A stretch of DNA of 64,000 nucleotides from Kosakonia sacchari SP1 (GCF_000300455.3 NZ_CP007215.2:4774001-4838000); one strand, 5' to 3'; counted from the stretch's first letter, positions 38,047-46,509 are shown. Notes: generated by a model not told the origin, from the letters alone. Numbers and translations: made by a program.

Positions 38047-39348
38047 TTAATGGATACTCACGGAAACCGGGTTAGCCGAACCGCCCTGCGCGCCCATTTC
38101 AACGCGCACTTCCCCCGCGTCAATCCCGTGGATTTCCACCCCCTGCGCCACCGTCTGCCCGGTGGTAACCACCACTTTGCACGGTGTCGCACCGGACGAG
38201 GCTCGCCAGAGCACCCAACGCGAACCCGATTGCGGATCGACATGTAACGCCTGAGCGGGCACCGCGAATCCGTGTTCGTTCTGCCAGGTGATCACCGCCA
38301 GCCGGGCGCTCATCCCCAGCCGAATATCTTGCTGTAAATCCGCCTGCGGCGTGTTTACCGACACCGTGACATCGTAATAAGCGCCCTGCGTCTCTGCCGC
38401 GCTGCTCTGAACGCCAATTTCGCGGATCTGCCCGCTGAGCGTTTTGCCAGCAAACCCTTCACCGGTGATGTTAACCGGCATCCCCTCTTTTAACTGGTGG
38501 AGATCCGATTCCTCGACGCGAGTCACTACCTGTATCGTGTCCAGCCCTGTCACCGTTAACAACGCCGCGCCCTGGCTCACTGACAAACCCGGCTGAAGAG
38601 TCACCGGTTTACCGCTATCCGGCGCGACCGGGCGCACGATAAAACCGGCATAGGGCGCACGTATTGTTTGTCGCTCCACCTGCGCTTTCAGTGTTGCGTA
38701 GCGAGCCTGCGCATTTGCCAGTTCCATATCGGCAATTTTGCTGTCCTCGCCTTTACCCCGCGCTTCCATCGTGTGTAACTCTTCCTGCGCGGCCGCCAGA
38801 TCCTGCTGCTGCGTTTGTGCCTGCTGCGTCAGCGCATCGACTTCCATACGGGCGACAATCCCGCGCTTAAAAAGCGCAGTGGTATCGCGAAGATTGGCCT
38901 GCGTATTGGAAAGCGTCGCGCGTGCGGTCTGCACCACGCGCCTGGCACGTGAAACATCCGGGCTGCTGCTCCAGTTGCGAAACAGCGCCACCTCTTTTTG
39001 CGCTTTCAAAAGATCCGCCTGCGCCTGGCGAAGTTGGATCTCAATCTGTCCGGGATCAAGCACTACCAGCACTTGCCCCGTTTCAACGCGCTGCCCTTCG
39101 TGAACCGCGATTTCGCGGATCACCCCATCAAATGGCGCGGCAAGGGTTTGCTGGCGGGCCGCCTGAATACGCCCCACCAGCCCCAACTGGTTTTCAAGCC
39201 GCTGTGGCTGAACCGACAGCCAGACTTCCTGCGCAGCGCGACTTTCCGGTTCGCGTGAGACTACCCACCATAAGAGCGAGCCGCCAACCACTACCGCAAG
39301 TGTCAGCAGTAAAAGCAGGCGTTGCTTTTGCGTAAAAAACTTAATCAT
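38047..39348 (-). CDS. Periplasmic adaptor (HlyD/MacA-type) of tripartite exporter
   Basis: A 433-residue membrane-fusion protein. One N-terminal anchor (about residues 10-29) is followed by a lipoyl half-motif GVIREIAVHEGQRVETGQ, a long coiled-coil hairpin (about 95-220, rich in Gln, Ala and Glu), the second lipoyl half, and beta-barrel and membrane-proximal domains. It links the MacB-like permease to the TolC-like channel encoded upstream in the same operon. Its start overlaps the channel gene stop by eight bases (ATGATTAA). Confidence 0.85.
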   Translation of the reverse strand: MIKFFTQKQRLLLLLTLAVVVGGSLLWWVVSREPESRAAQEVWLSVQPQRLENQLGLVGRIQAARQQTLAAPFDGVIREIAVHEGQRVETGQVLVVLDPGQIEIQLRQAQADLLKAQKEVALFRNWSSSPDVSRARRVVQTARATLSNTQANLRDTTALFKRGIVARMEVDALTQQAQTQQQDLAAAQEELHTMEARGKGEDSKIADMELANAQARYATLKAQVERQTIRAPYAGFIVRPVAPDSGKPVTLQPGLSVSQGAALLTVTGLDTIQVVTRVEESDLHQLKEGMPVNITGEGFAGKTLSGQIREIGVQSSAAETQGAYYDVTVSVNTPQADLQQDIRLGMSARLAVITWQNEHGFAVPAQALHVDPQSGSRWVLWRASSGATPCKVVVTTGQTVAQGVEIHGIDAGEVRVEMGAQGGSANPVSVSIH

Positions 39349-40807
39349 TGAGCGAAATATCCCAACTTTGCAGCGTGGTTCCCAGCGTTTGATCTAGCCC
39401 GGCCTGCGCATTCAAATAGCTGATAAGCGCATTTAGCCTGGCGTTTTCCGCGTTGCGAAGATCGTTTTCAAAGCTCAGTACCTGGAAGTTGCTGGAGCGG
39501 CCAGCGGTGAGTTTTTCCCGTTCAATTTCCAGTTTGCGGCGTGACAAATCCCGTGCGCGTTGGGCTATCTCAAACTGCCGCCAGCGGGTGCCCATATCGC
39601 GCACGGCGTTGGTGACATCACGGTCAAGCTGCTGGTGCGCTTCCGCCAGCTGGATTTGCTGATTTTTCACATTAACCTGCGCTTGCACTTCCGCCTGCCG
39701 GGCGGTCATGTCGCCGATGGGGATCTCCACCTGAACCCCAACATAGTTATCCCAGTTGCGCGCGCCATCGCCTCGCGCCGCACGGTTACGCTGCTGCGTT
39801 GCGCCGCCGACCAGCGAAACATCCCACAACCGGTCATTACGGGCGACGGCGAGGTTAATCGCAGCCTGTTCACCAACAAGCAACTGCGCCAGATAAGCGG
39901 GCTGCGACGCCTCCGCCTGTTTCAACGCGCGATCGGCCTGCACCTCGACAGGCTTTGCCTGTAGCGCTTCGGTCGCGACAATTGGCGCATGCAGATCCAA
40001 CGCCAGCAGTTGCAACAGCGCCAGCCGCGCCATATCCACCCGATTTCGCGCCTCTTCATGCGCCAGTTCTTGTGAGGCCACTTCGGCCTCGGTTTGCACA
40101 ATTTCAAACTCCGCCATGCGCCCGGCGCTGATCATCGCCTGGTTCACTTCCACCAACTGGCGCGCCCGCGCCAGCGAATCCTGAGCAATCTTTAACTGCT
40201 CCTGCGCCAGCAACAAATCGCGATAAGCGGTGATAATTTGGGTGATCGTCTGCGAAACGGTGGACTTCAAATTCAAGCGGTTGATTTGCTCAGTCATCTG
40301 CGCAAGGCGAACCGGCGCGGTGGCAATATCTTTACCCGCACCGCGCAACAGCGGCTGAATAACAGAAAAGTTCGCGCCATCGTTGTGGGATAACCCCGCC
40401 ACATTGGCGTCGGTGTGTTGATATGTCCAGCCGAGGCTAACGCGCGTGCCGTAAGGGGTGAGCAACGTGGAGGTCGGCGTCAGGTTTCCCTGCCGGTAGC
40501 GGTCATCCTGGTTGCGCGTGGAGAGATAATTACCGGAGAGCACCAGTTTTGGCGTGAAGCGATCTTCGGCCACGCGCAGGTCAAATTTCTGCGCAACCCT
40601 GTCGAGATACGCGCTACGAATGGCGCGGTTATCACGCAGTCCAAGATAGATGGCATCGCTCAGAGTGAGATCGATATTGTCGCCCTTCAGCGCAACACGT
40701 GCCGTCTCACCGTCACGCGTGGCGTGGGAAGGGTTCACCGGCATTTCGCCACGCGCCGGGCAAACAAACAGGCTTGCCAGTAATAACAACCCTAAATGTC
40801 TACGCAT
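39341..40807 (-). CDS. TolC-family outer-membrane channel
   Basis: A 488-residue outer-membrane efflux protein with a signal peptide of about 20 residues (LLLLASLFVCPARG). It has two repeats of the OEP domain with long helices, for example TQIITAYRDLLLAQEQL and ERE/KLTAGRSSNFQVLSFENDL in the second half. The SSNFQVLSF type motif is common in this group. It overlaps both the upstream permease (ATGCGTAG) and the downstream adaptor by eight bases. A dedicated channel in the operon suggests a self-contained exporter rather than one borrowing TolC. Confidence 0.85.
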   Translation of the reverse strand: MRRHLGLLLLASLFVCPARGEMPVNPSHATRDGETARVALKGDNIDLTLSDAIYLGLRDNRAIRSAYLDRVAQKFDLRVAEDRFTPKLVLSGNYLSTRNQDDRYRQGNLTPTSTLLTPYGTRVSLGWTYQHTDANVAGLSHNDGANFSVIQPLLRGAGKDIATAPVRLAQMTEQINRLNLKSTVSQTITQIITAYRDLLLAQEQLKIAQDSLARARQLVEVNQAMISAGRMAEFEIVQTEAEVASQELAHEEARNRVDMARLALLQLLALDLHAPIVATEALQAKPVEVQADRALKQAEASQPAYLAQLLVGEQAAINLAVARNDRLWDVSLVGGATQQRNRAARGDGARNWDNYVGVQVEIPIGDMTARQAEVQAQVNVKNQQIQLAEAHQQLDRDVTNAVRDMGTRWRQFEIAQRARDLSRRKLEIEREKLTAGRSSNFQVLSFENDLRNAENARLNALISYLNAQAGLDQTLGTTLQSWDISLND

Positions 40808-42050
40808 CGCGCAACGCCTCTACCGGCTCCATCCGGGACGCCGCCAGAGCGGGAGATAGGCCAAAAAAAAGCCCAATAACAATGGCGCTACCAACGCCCA
40901 GCGGCAGCGCAGCAGCGGATAAGGCAAAATCAGACCAGCCAGAAAACCAGACAAACAGCCACGCCGCCGCCAACCCCGCCGCCGCGCCAAGTATCGCGCC
41001 AACAGTGGCTAAGACAATCGCTTCCAGCAAAAAGAGCATCGCGATATCGCGCGAACGCGCGCCCAGCGCCATGCGTACACCAATTTCCCGGCGGCGCTCC
41101 GACACATTCATCACCATCACATTCATCACGCCCACCCCGCCGACCAACAGCGAGATGCCGCCAAGCCCGGCGAGCAACCATGAAAACAGGCGCGACTGCT
41201 GCTCAATGCCTTCCAGCAACTGCTGAGGAACCTGCACATTGACCTCAAAGCCGGGCATCTTTTCGCTGAGCCACGCCTGTAGCCGGGGCGCGATGCGATC
41301 AAGTTCTTCACCGCTGCGGCTACGCGCCGCGACGCCAGTGATTTGCGGAAAATCGATCACCCGGCGCATACCGGTTATCGGCAGCAAAATGGCATCATCT
41401 ATGGAGACAGGAATGATCGGGTTTGGTCCTTGCGCGCGCAGAATGCCAACTATCTCAAAGAGATAACCACCAATCTGAATGCGGTCGCCCAGCAGGACGG
41501 GGCGGTCGGGCTGGGCCCATTGTGCGGCGACATTGGCCCCGAGAACGGCGTAGGTGCTCTGCGCATCAAAGCGGCTCAAAAAGCGGCCTTGCTCCAGTTG
41601 CAGTCGCAACACAGAAGGCAGTTCAGCGCCGCTACCGACCAGCGTTGCCGCTGCCGTTCGGCCATTAAAACGCGCTTGTGTGTTACTGGGAACGAGCGCA
41701 GAGGCCGCGTCAATCTCCGGGATGTGCTGATGCAAGGCGTCGATATCGAGATCGGCGGGCGCGACCAGCGGTTTTCTGCCGGAACCGACAGGCTGCTGAA
41801 TATTGGCAACCAGTAACTCACTACCCATACCGCGAAAAATGCTCATCGCCTCACGTTCGGCGTTGTAGCCAATGTTCAGCAACGCCACCACCGCCGCGCA
41901 GCCCACTGCGATGCCCAACAGCGCCAGCACCGCGCGGCGACCTAACAGCCGCAGGTTATCCAGCGACTCCAGCAAAAGTTGCAGCCACGGCATTCCGTAG
42001 CGTGAAGACAGAGAAACACGGATTGCGGCGGGCAGACGAAGATCAGACAT
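40800..42050 (-). CDS. MacB-type ABC permease
   Basis: A 416-residue FtsX/MacB permease with one N-terminal transmembrane helix (around residues 35-58), a large periplasmic domain, and three C-terminal helices (about 290-400) ending in ASRMEPVEALRDA, the family ending. The GVMNVMVMNVSERRREIGVRMALGA region (MNVSERRREIGVRMALGA) is diagnostic. The start at 42050 follows GAGG and overlaps the ATPase stop by eight bases (ATGTCTGA). Unlike MacB itself, the ATPase is a separate polypeptide. Confidence 0.88.
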   Translation of the reverse strand: MSDLRLPAAIRVSLSSRYGMPWLQLLLESLDNLRLLGRRAVLALLGIAVGCAAVVALLNIGYNAEREAMSIFRGMGSELLVANIQQPVGSGRKPLVAPADLDIDALHQHIPEIDAASALVPSNTQARFNGRTAAATLVGSGAELPSVLRLQLEQGRFLSRFDAQSTYAVLGANVAAQWAQPDRPVLLGDRIQIGGYLFEIVGILRAQGPNPIIPVSIDDAILLPITGMRRVIDFPQITGVAARSRSGEELDRIAPRLQAWLSEKMPGFEVNVQVPQQLLEGIEQQSRLFSWLLAGLGGISLLVGGVGVMNVMVMNVSERRREIGVRMALGARSRDIAMLFLLEAIVLATVGAILGAAAGLAAAWLFVWFSGWSDFALSAAALPLGVGSAIVIGLFFGLSPALAASRMEPVEALRDA

Positions 42051-42789
42051 GCGTTGCCTCGTTGATCCGTCCGTCAGCCACCTGAATGCAGCGCGACATG
42101 CGGCGGGCAATGGCATCGTCATGCGTTACCAGCACCAGCGTGGTACCACTGTCGCGATTCAGAGCCAGCAGTAAGTCGATGATGTCAGCGGCGTTTTGGC
42201 TATCAAGGTTACCGGTGGGTTCATCGGCGAGCAGCAAAGCCGGTTCACCCACCAGCGCGCGGGCAATGGCCACACGCTGGCGCTGCCCGCCGGACAAATC
42301 CGCAGGGCGGTGGTGCGCGCGTTCACTTAAACCGACGCGCTGAAGCTGCTTGCGGGCAGCCTCCTGTGCTTCATGACGCAGTACGCCTCGATAGAGCAGC
42401 GGCAAAGCAACATTGTCCAGCGCGGTAAGCCGGGGCAGTAAATTGAAACTCTGAAAGACAAAACCAATGATGTGATTACGCGCCGTCGCGCGAGCGTCTG
42501 CGCCGCAGCGGGACATATCTTCGCCATGAAACATCACGCGCCCGGAGGTGGGCGTATCAAGCAATCCCAGCAGATTAAGCAGCGTGCTTTTCCCCGAGCC
42601 AGACGCGCCAACAATGGCGCAACTTTGCCCGGAGGGGATAGATAACGAAATGTTGTGCAGGATAGTCTGCCGCGCGGCACCAGCGGCGTAGGAATAGGTC
42701 ACCGAATCCAGGCGTATCAAATCAGCGCCAGATGTCGTGTGGTGAGTTTCGCTTATCCCTGAGTCGTGCAACCGTTCCATGTTTGCCAA
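42043..42789 (-). CDS. MacB-type ABC ATPase
   Basis: A 248-residue LolD/MacB-family ATPase. Walker A GASGSGKST, Q-loop FQSFNLLPRLTA, signature LSGGQRQRVAIARAL and Walker B LLADEPTGNLDS are all present. The start is taken as TTG at 42789 because AGGA lies seven bases ahead of it; the ATG three codons later (42780) has no ribosome site at good distance. It is the first gene of a four-gene minus-strand operon ATPase-permease-channel-adaptor. Substrate unknown; family members export peptides, siderophores or macrolides. Confidence 0.87.
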   Translation of the reverse strand: MANMERLHDSGISETHHTTSGADLIRLDSVTYSYAAGAARQTILHNISLSIPSGQSCAIVGASGSGKSTLLNLLGLLDTPTSGRVMFHGEDMSRCGADARATARNHIIGFVFQSFNLLPRLTALDNVALPLLYRGVLRHEAQEAARKQLQRVGLSERAHHRPADLSGGQRQRVAIARALVGEPALLLADEPTGNLDSQNAADIIDLLLALNRDSGTTLVLVTHDDAIARRMSRCIQVADGRINEATHV

Positions 42790-43183
42790 TCATTCATCCT
42801 GAAGAACACGGATATGGTGTGAACTACATATCAATATTAACGGCCAGAAAAACGAAACCTTTAGTGTTTTTGCCGTGAATGCATTTCAACAAAACCTACC
42901 AAAATTGATATCTAAAGAATTAACCGCAATCGCCGATAGGTATTTGGCACACTTTACCCAACATATTTAAATATTAAACAGCAATTAAGCCACACTTAAT
43001 TAAAATAATAAGAATTGACAAAAATAAATATATTATCTAGCTTTCCTCGGGCAAACGGAAATTAGAGCTGGCAAATAAGAATTATTGAGTTACCTTGTGT
43101 TCACGCAGGGCAACTCAATAATTCCCATGATTTAAGGTAAATATCATGGATATAAGTTAGCTTACTCTTTAATGAGGCTTTAA
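42790..43183. other. A/T-rich divergent intergenic region
   Basis: About 394 bases between the exporter operon and the FlhE-like gene, very A/T-rich. The clearest structure is the inverted repeat at 43079-43124. No coding sequence is supported. Confidence 0.6.
43079..43124. repeat. 13-bp perfect inverted repeat upstream of the FlhE-like gene
   Basis: GAATTATTGAGTT (43079-43091) and AACTCAATAATTC (43112-43124) pair perfectly around a 20-base loop, ending 60 bases before the ATG. It could be a terminator-like leader hairpin, a repressor site or an mRNA structure. Confidence 0.6.
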
Positions 43184-43609
43184 ATGAAACGGAAATCGAT
43201 CCTGCTGGCTTTATCAGGTTTAATGTTTATCTCTTCAAGCGCATTCGCAACGGGTGGCACTTCAGTCGGCTCAATGCTTGCACCCTCAGTTTCAGTAAAA
43301 AACCAATGGTATAACAAAGCCTTCCCGGTTACAGCCGGAACGCCGTCAACCGGTAAAGTCGGCATGGTTTATTACACCTGGACTTACAGCTATTACCCGG
43401 CGGGTATGCAGGTTTATTTATGCTATAACAACGGTAATACTTGCATGGACGTTTCTAATGCACGTTCAGGCAACGTTGACTTCACGCCTTATAATATCGC
43501 ACCGAACCAACCAATCAGTCTATATGCTCGCGTAAATGGCACCGGTAAAATGCTGACGGCAAATGGGCAATCAAGCCAGGTTATTGTTAACTACACATTT
43601 AATCAATAA
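43184..43609 (+). CDS. FlhE-like periplasmic protein, outside a flagellar locus
   Basis: A 141-residue exported protein. The signal peptide ends SSSAFA before TGGTSVGSM. The remainder resembles FlhE, a small periplasmic protein usually encoded at the end of the flhBAE operon: a cysteine pair in VYLCYNNGNTCMDV and the C-terminal SSQVIVNYTFNQ correspond to FlhE regions. Here it stands alone, divergent from an exporter operon and in A/T-rich DNA, so a flagellar role is not implied. The family call rests on my recall of FlhE and should be tested by profile search. A hairpin at 43689 follows. Confidence 0.65.
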   Translation: MKRKSILLALSGLMFISSSAFATGGTSVGSMLAPSVSVKNQWYNKAFPVTAGTPSTGKVGMVYYTWTYSYYPAGMQVYLCYNNGNTCMDVSNARSGNVDFTPYNIAPNQPISLYARVNGTGKMLTANGQSSQVIVNYTFNQ

Positions 43610-43688
43610 TTCACTTAGCGCGTAATTTTATTATTACTGATAACGCATGGTAATAATAAGGATGTGAATTTAATTCGCCCATAATAAT

Positions 43689-43724
43689 AATGCCCGACGA
43701 CATTTTTATATGTCATTGGGCATT
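43689..43724 (+). terminator. Probable terminator after the FlhE-like gene
   Basis: AATGCCC (43689-43695) pairs with GGGCATT near 43717-43723, with an inner GACAT/ATGTC stem; a short TTT follows. Confidence 0.5.
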
Positions 43725-43821
43725 TCAGTCATCTATGGAGCTTTTAAAAACACTTCAGGTAATTACTGCACACACCTACGTCCCCGGTAATACGCTATTA
43801 TCCCATCGCAGAAATAAAAAA

Positions 43822-43837
43822 AGCGCCCGCAGGCGCT
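43822..43837 (-). terminator. Terminator of DUF1471 copy A
   Basis: AGCGCC-CGCA-GGCGCT stem-loop followed on the minus strand by a T-rich run. Confidence 0.8.
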
Positions 43838-43858
43838 CTTTCGACAGGAAAACTTTGC

Positions 43859-44071
43859 TTATTTGCTCAGTTCAGCGGTCATGTGAACCTGGTTGCCGGT
43901 ATACGCTTCAGTGATCTGGTAAGACGATGCACCAGCCTGTTGAGCCTGCGCAGCAATTTTCGCTTCGGCGCCGGCAAGTGTGGTGTCCGTTGCGGTCACA
44001 GACTGTGCAGCGAAAGAACCAAAAGAGGTAGCCAGAGCGATAACTGCGACAAAAGTTTTGATGCTTTTCAT
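43859..44071 (-). CDS. DUF1471 (YdgH/BhsA/McbA-like) periplasmic protein, copy A
   Basis: A 70-residue exported protein: signal peptide of about 21 residues (MKSIKTFVAVIALATSFG, cleavage after SFA) and a single small DUF1471 domain with the ending SSYQITEAYTGNQVHMTAEL. Proteins of this family (BhsA, McbA, YhcN) respond to stress and affect surface properties and biofilm. It is almost identical to the copy at 45334-45546; the mature parts differ at positions such as TDTTLAG versus TDLTLSG and LSK versus LNK. It is divergent from the Crp/Fnr-like gene. Confidence 0.87.
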   Translation of the reverse strand: MKSIKTFVAVIALATSFGSFAAQSVTATDTTLAGAEAKIAAQAQQAGASSYQITEAYTGNQVHMTAELSK

Positions 44072-44207
44072 GATATAAACCCTTACGTTAATTTGTTTGA
44101 GTGAGGCGTTCTGCCTCGATGAAATAAATAATAGGTCTGTTTACTCACAACAAAAAGCGGAAGTATTTGCCGTTAAAATTCAAAATTACTGAACAAACGA
44201 GTTTCCG

Positions 44208-44729
44208 ATGATAGCGACTGAATTAGCACCGCTGCTGGCGGGTCGAAAAACGATACAGGTCAGCCCGACAACAACCCTGCTCAGGCAGGGTGACAGGCAA
44301 CAAAACATGTTTGTCTTGCAGGAGGGTATTGCCAGGGCGGTCTGGCATTCACCGGAGGGGAACGAACGGATCAAAGAGTTTTATTTCCCCGGCGAGTGCT
44401 GCTTTCTCTATCTCAGTTGGCTAACCGGGAGCGTGGCGGATTACAGCCTGCAAATGCTGACGTCAGGCGCGCTCTGCGAAGTACCGCTGCGTTTACTGGA
44501 ACAAGAAGAACATCAGGCCGCCAAAATAGCGCTCCTGCGCCAGCAACTGATCTTTAAAGAGAAGAAGGAGCAGATGTTTTTGCTCAATAACCCGGAGCAA
44601 CGCTATCGCTATGTGCAGACCCATTTCCCGGCATGGGAGGCACAATTAACGCAAAAAGATCTCGCCAGTTATATCGGGATCTCGCCGGTGAGCTTGTCGC
44701 GCATCCGCGCGCGTCTTAACAAAGGTTAA
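44208..44729 (+). CDS. Crp/Fnr-family transcriptional regulator
   Basis: A 173-residue regulator. An N-terminal cyclic-nucleotide-binding-like beta roll (RQGDRQQNMFVLQEGIAR) is followed by a helix and a short C-terminal helix-turn-helix (LTQKDLASYIGISPVSLSRIRARL). It is shorter than Crp (209) and lacks the wing region typical of that protein, as in many Crp/Fnr-like helix-turn-helix proteins that sense no cAMP. There is no clear ribosome site. It lies between the two DUF1471 cassettes and may regulate the divergent copy A and the following gene (inference). Confidence 0.82.
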   Translation: MIATELAPLLAGRKTIQVSPTTTLLRQGDRQQNMFVLQEGIARAVWHSPEGNERIKEFYFPGECCFLYLSWLTGSVADYSLQMLTSGALCEVPLRLLEQEEHQAAKIALLRQQLIFKEKKEQMFLLNNPEQRYRYVQTHFPAWEAQLTQKDLASYIGISPVSLSRIRARLNKG

Positions 44730-44787
44730 CGAAAGCCTGCCGCCGGGTCGCTACTATCGCCGTCATCTCGCACCCGAGGAGACGATG

Positions 44788-45282
44788 ATGAGCGCTTTTT
44801 GGTTATCACAAATGCTGGCTGGCTTTTCTTTCATTTTTGATTTGTTGGCGTTTCAGTTTGCCCGCCGGCGGATCACCCTGGCGATACTTGCCGCCTCCAC
44901 CAGCATGCTGGCGATACATTTTTGCTTGCTGAACGCGCCCGTAGCCGCGAGTTTGATGGCGCTGGCCGCATGCCGTTATCTCACCGCCATCATGACGACC
45001 GCGCGGAAAATGAAAAATGGATTTATTGTCGCAACCTGCTTGTGCAGCGCGCTAAGCTGGCAGCAACCCACCGATGTTTTACCGCTACTCGGTAGCCTGC
45101 TGATGACCAGCGCCGCTTTTCACCCGGCGGCAAAAAATATGCGGCGGCTCACCCTCTGCGGGAGCGGCTGCTGGCTGGTGAATAATATGGTGATCGGATC
45201 GCCCGTGGCTGTTGCCATGGAGAGCGCCTTCATTCTCAGTACGCTGGTGTCGTGCTGGCGGCTCACCCGGCAGGCGGAATAA
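44788..45282 (+). CDS. YgjV-family inner-membrane protein
   Basis: A 164-residue polytopic membrane protein with about five helices. The overall layout and motifs such as LLPLLGSLLMTSAAF-like VLPLLGSLLM and the segment GCWLVNNMVIGSPVAVAMES resemble E. coli YgjV (Imp-YgjV family), whose function is unknown. Of two adjacent ATGs the second (44788) is preferred because AGGAG is six bases ahead; the first is only three bases away. It follows the regulator by about 60 bases and may be co-transcribed. Confidence 0.72.
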   Translation: MSAFWLSQMLAGFSFIFDLLAFQFARRRITLAILAASTSMLAIHFCLLNAPVAASLMALAACRYLTAIMTTARKMKNGFIVATCLCSALSWQQPTDVLPLLGSLLMTSAAFHPAAKNMRRLTLCGSGCWLVNNMVIGSPVAVAMESAFILSTLVSCWRLTRQAE

Positions 45283-45296
45283 CAGGCAAAAAAAAA

Positions 45297-45312
45297 AGCG
45301 CCCGCAGGCGCT
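45297..45312 (-). terminator. Terminator of DUF1471 copy B
   Basis: The same AGCGCC-CGCA-GGCGCT hairpin with a longer run of T on the minus strand. Confidence 0.82.
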
Positions 45313-45333
45313 CTTTCGACAATACAGCGTGAC

Positions 45334-45546
45334 TTATTTGTTCAGTTCGGCGGTCATATGAACCTGGTTGCCGGTATACGCTTCAGTGATCTGGTAAGAA
45401 GATGCGCCAGCCTGCTGAGCCTGCGCGGCGATTTTCGCTTCTGCGCCACTCAGGGTTAAATCAGTTGCGGTCACAGACTGTGCAGCGAAAGAACCAAAAG
45501 AGGTAGCCAGAGCGATAACTGCGACAAAAGTTTTGATGCTTTTCAT
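45334..45546 (-). CDS. DUF1471 (YdgH/BhsA/McbA-like) periplasmic protein, copy B
   Basis: A 70-residue protein nearly identical to copy A, with the same signal peptide and DUF1471 domain. Only a few residues differ, and the upstream 90 or so bases are also conserved, so both copies probably share regulation. The gene stands between the YgjV-like gene (convergent) and the fdhD stop. The duplication appears recent, or is being kept homogeneous by gene conversion. Confidence 0.87.
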   Translation of the reverse strand: MKSIKTFVAVIALATSFGSFAAQSVTATDLTLSGAEAKIAAQAQQAGASSYQITEAYTGNQVHMTAELNK

Positions 45547-45672
45547 GATATAAACCCTTACGTTAATTTGTTTGAGTGAGGCGCCGTGCCTCGATGAAAT
45601 AAATAGTAGACCTGTTTACTCACAACAAAAAGCGGAAGGATTTGTTCTCAATATTCAATTTTTTTGACCAAT

Positions 45673-46509
45673 TCACACGCCAATTAATCGCTGCGGATGG
45701 GTATAAATTGTCGCTCTGCCCGGCTTGCAAAAACCCACCAACGTCAGGTTATAGCGCTGCGCCACTTCTACCGCCAGCGTTGTCGCGGCAGAGACGGCAA
45801 ACAGGATCTCAACGCCGCACATGGCGGACTTTTGTACCATCTCATAACTGGCACGGCTGGAAACCAACACCGCACCGCTCGCCCAGGCTCGCGCTTCGCG
45901 GGCGCGATGACCAAGCAGCTTATCCAGCGCGACATGACGCCCGACATCTTCATGTCCCCCCGCTAACTCACCGGATGGCAGCATCCAGGCAGCGGCGTGC
46001 GTGCAGCCGGTTAGCTGCCCGACAGGCTGAAAATCGGTTAAATGCGCCAGCCCGGCATCCAGCGCCTGCAAATCAAAAGTCTGCGTAAAAGGCAGCGGCG
46101 CGATGGGTTTGCCAATGTCGTTTAGCTGCTCGACGCCGCATACGCCGCAACCGGTGCGCCCGGCCAGCGCGCGTCGCCGCTCTTTTAACCCCATAAAACG
46201 GCGGCTGGAGAGCTCAATTTGCACTTCAAGGCCGTTACAGGAGTGGACCACATCCATCCCGTAAATGTCTGATGCGTTTTCGATAATCCCTTCGGATAAG
46301 GAGAAGCCGATTGCGAAGAGTTCAAGATCTTTTGGCGACGCCATCATCACCACATGCGAAATACCGTTGTACACCAGCGCGACAGGCACTTCCTCCGCCA
46401 GCATGTCCGGCACGGCGTGCTGCAAATCAGCACGTTTCCACAGGCTAACCTCGCGGGCTCCTGTGACTGATGTTGCATTTTTGTGCTTTTTTGTCTGTAA
46501 ATCGTTCAC
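45673..46509 (-). CDS. fdhD: Formate dehydrogenase sulfurtransferase FdhD
   Basis: Sulfur carrier that passes sulfur from IscS to the molybdenum cofactor, needed for active formate dehydrogenases; 278 residues. The active cysteines Cys121 and Cys124 lie in [12 protein letters not shown], and [14 protein letters not shown] and [17 protein letters not shown] are conserved. The start is a GTG at 46509. It is divergent from the fdoGHI-fdhE operon, whose products it activates. Confidence 0.96.
   Translation of the reverse strand: MNDLQTKKHKNATSVTGAREVSLWKRADLQHAVPDMLAEEVPVALVYNGISHVVMMASPKDLELFAIGFSLSEGIIENASDIYGMDVVHSCNGLEVQIELSSRRFMGLKERRRALAGRTGCGVCGVEQLNDIGKPIAPLPFTQTFDLQALDAGLAHLTDFQPVGQLTGCTHAAAWMLPSGELAGGHEDVGRHVALDKLLGHRAREARAWASGAVLVSSRASYEMVQKSAMCGVEILFAVSAATTLAVEVAQRYNLTLVGFCKPGRATIYTHPQRLIGV

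Larger units (their letters stand above)
43815..44169. repeat. Direct repeat copy A (DUF1471 cassette)
   Basis: About 355 bases, nearly identical to 45291-45644 and in the same orientation. It covers terminator, coding sequence, leader and the A/T-rich promoter as far as the shared CAACAAAAAGCGGAAG. Confidence 0.88.
45291..45644. repeat. Direct repeat copy B (DUF1471 cassette)
   Basis: The second copy of the 43815-44169 repeat, starting 1,476 bases downstream of it. Identity extends through coding and promoter sequence to the shared CAACAAAAAGCGGAAG. Confidence 0.88.

Noticed and set aside
42790-43183. Small substrate peptide for the adjacent exporter
   Set aside because: No short frame with ribosome site and leader-peptide features was found in the A/T-rich gap.
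43690-43914. Possible 74-codon gene downstream of the FlhE-like gene
   Set aside because: It overlaps a terminator and the DUF1471 copy A gene on the other strand and has no ribosome site.
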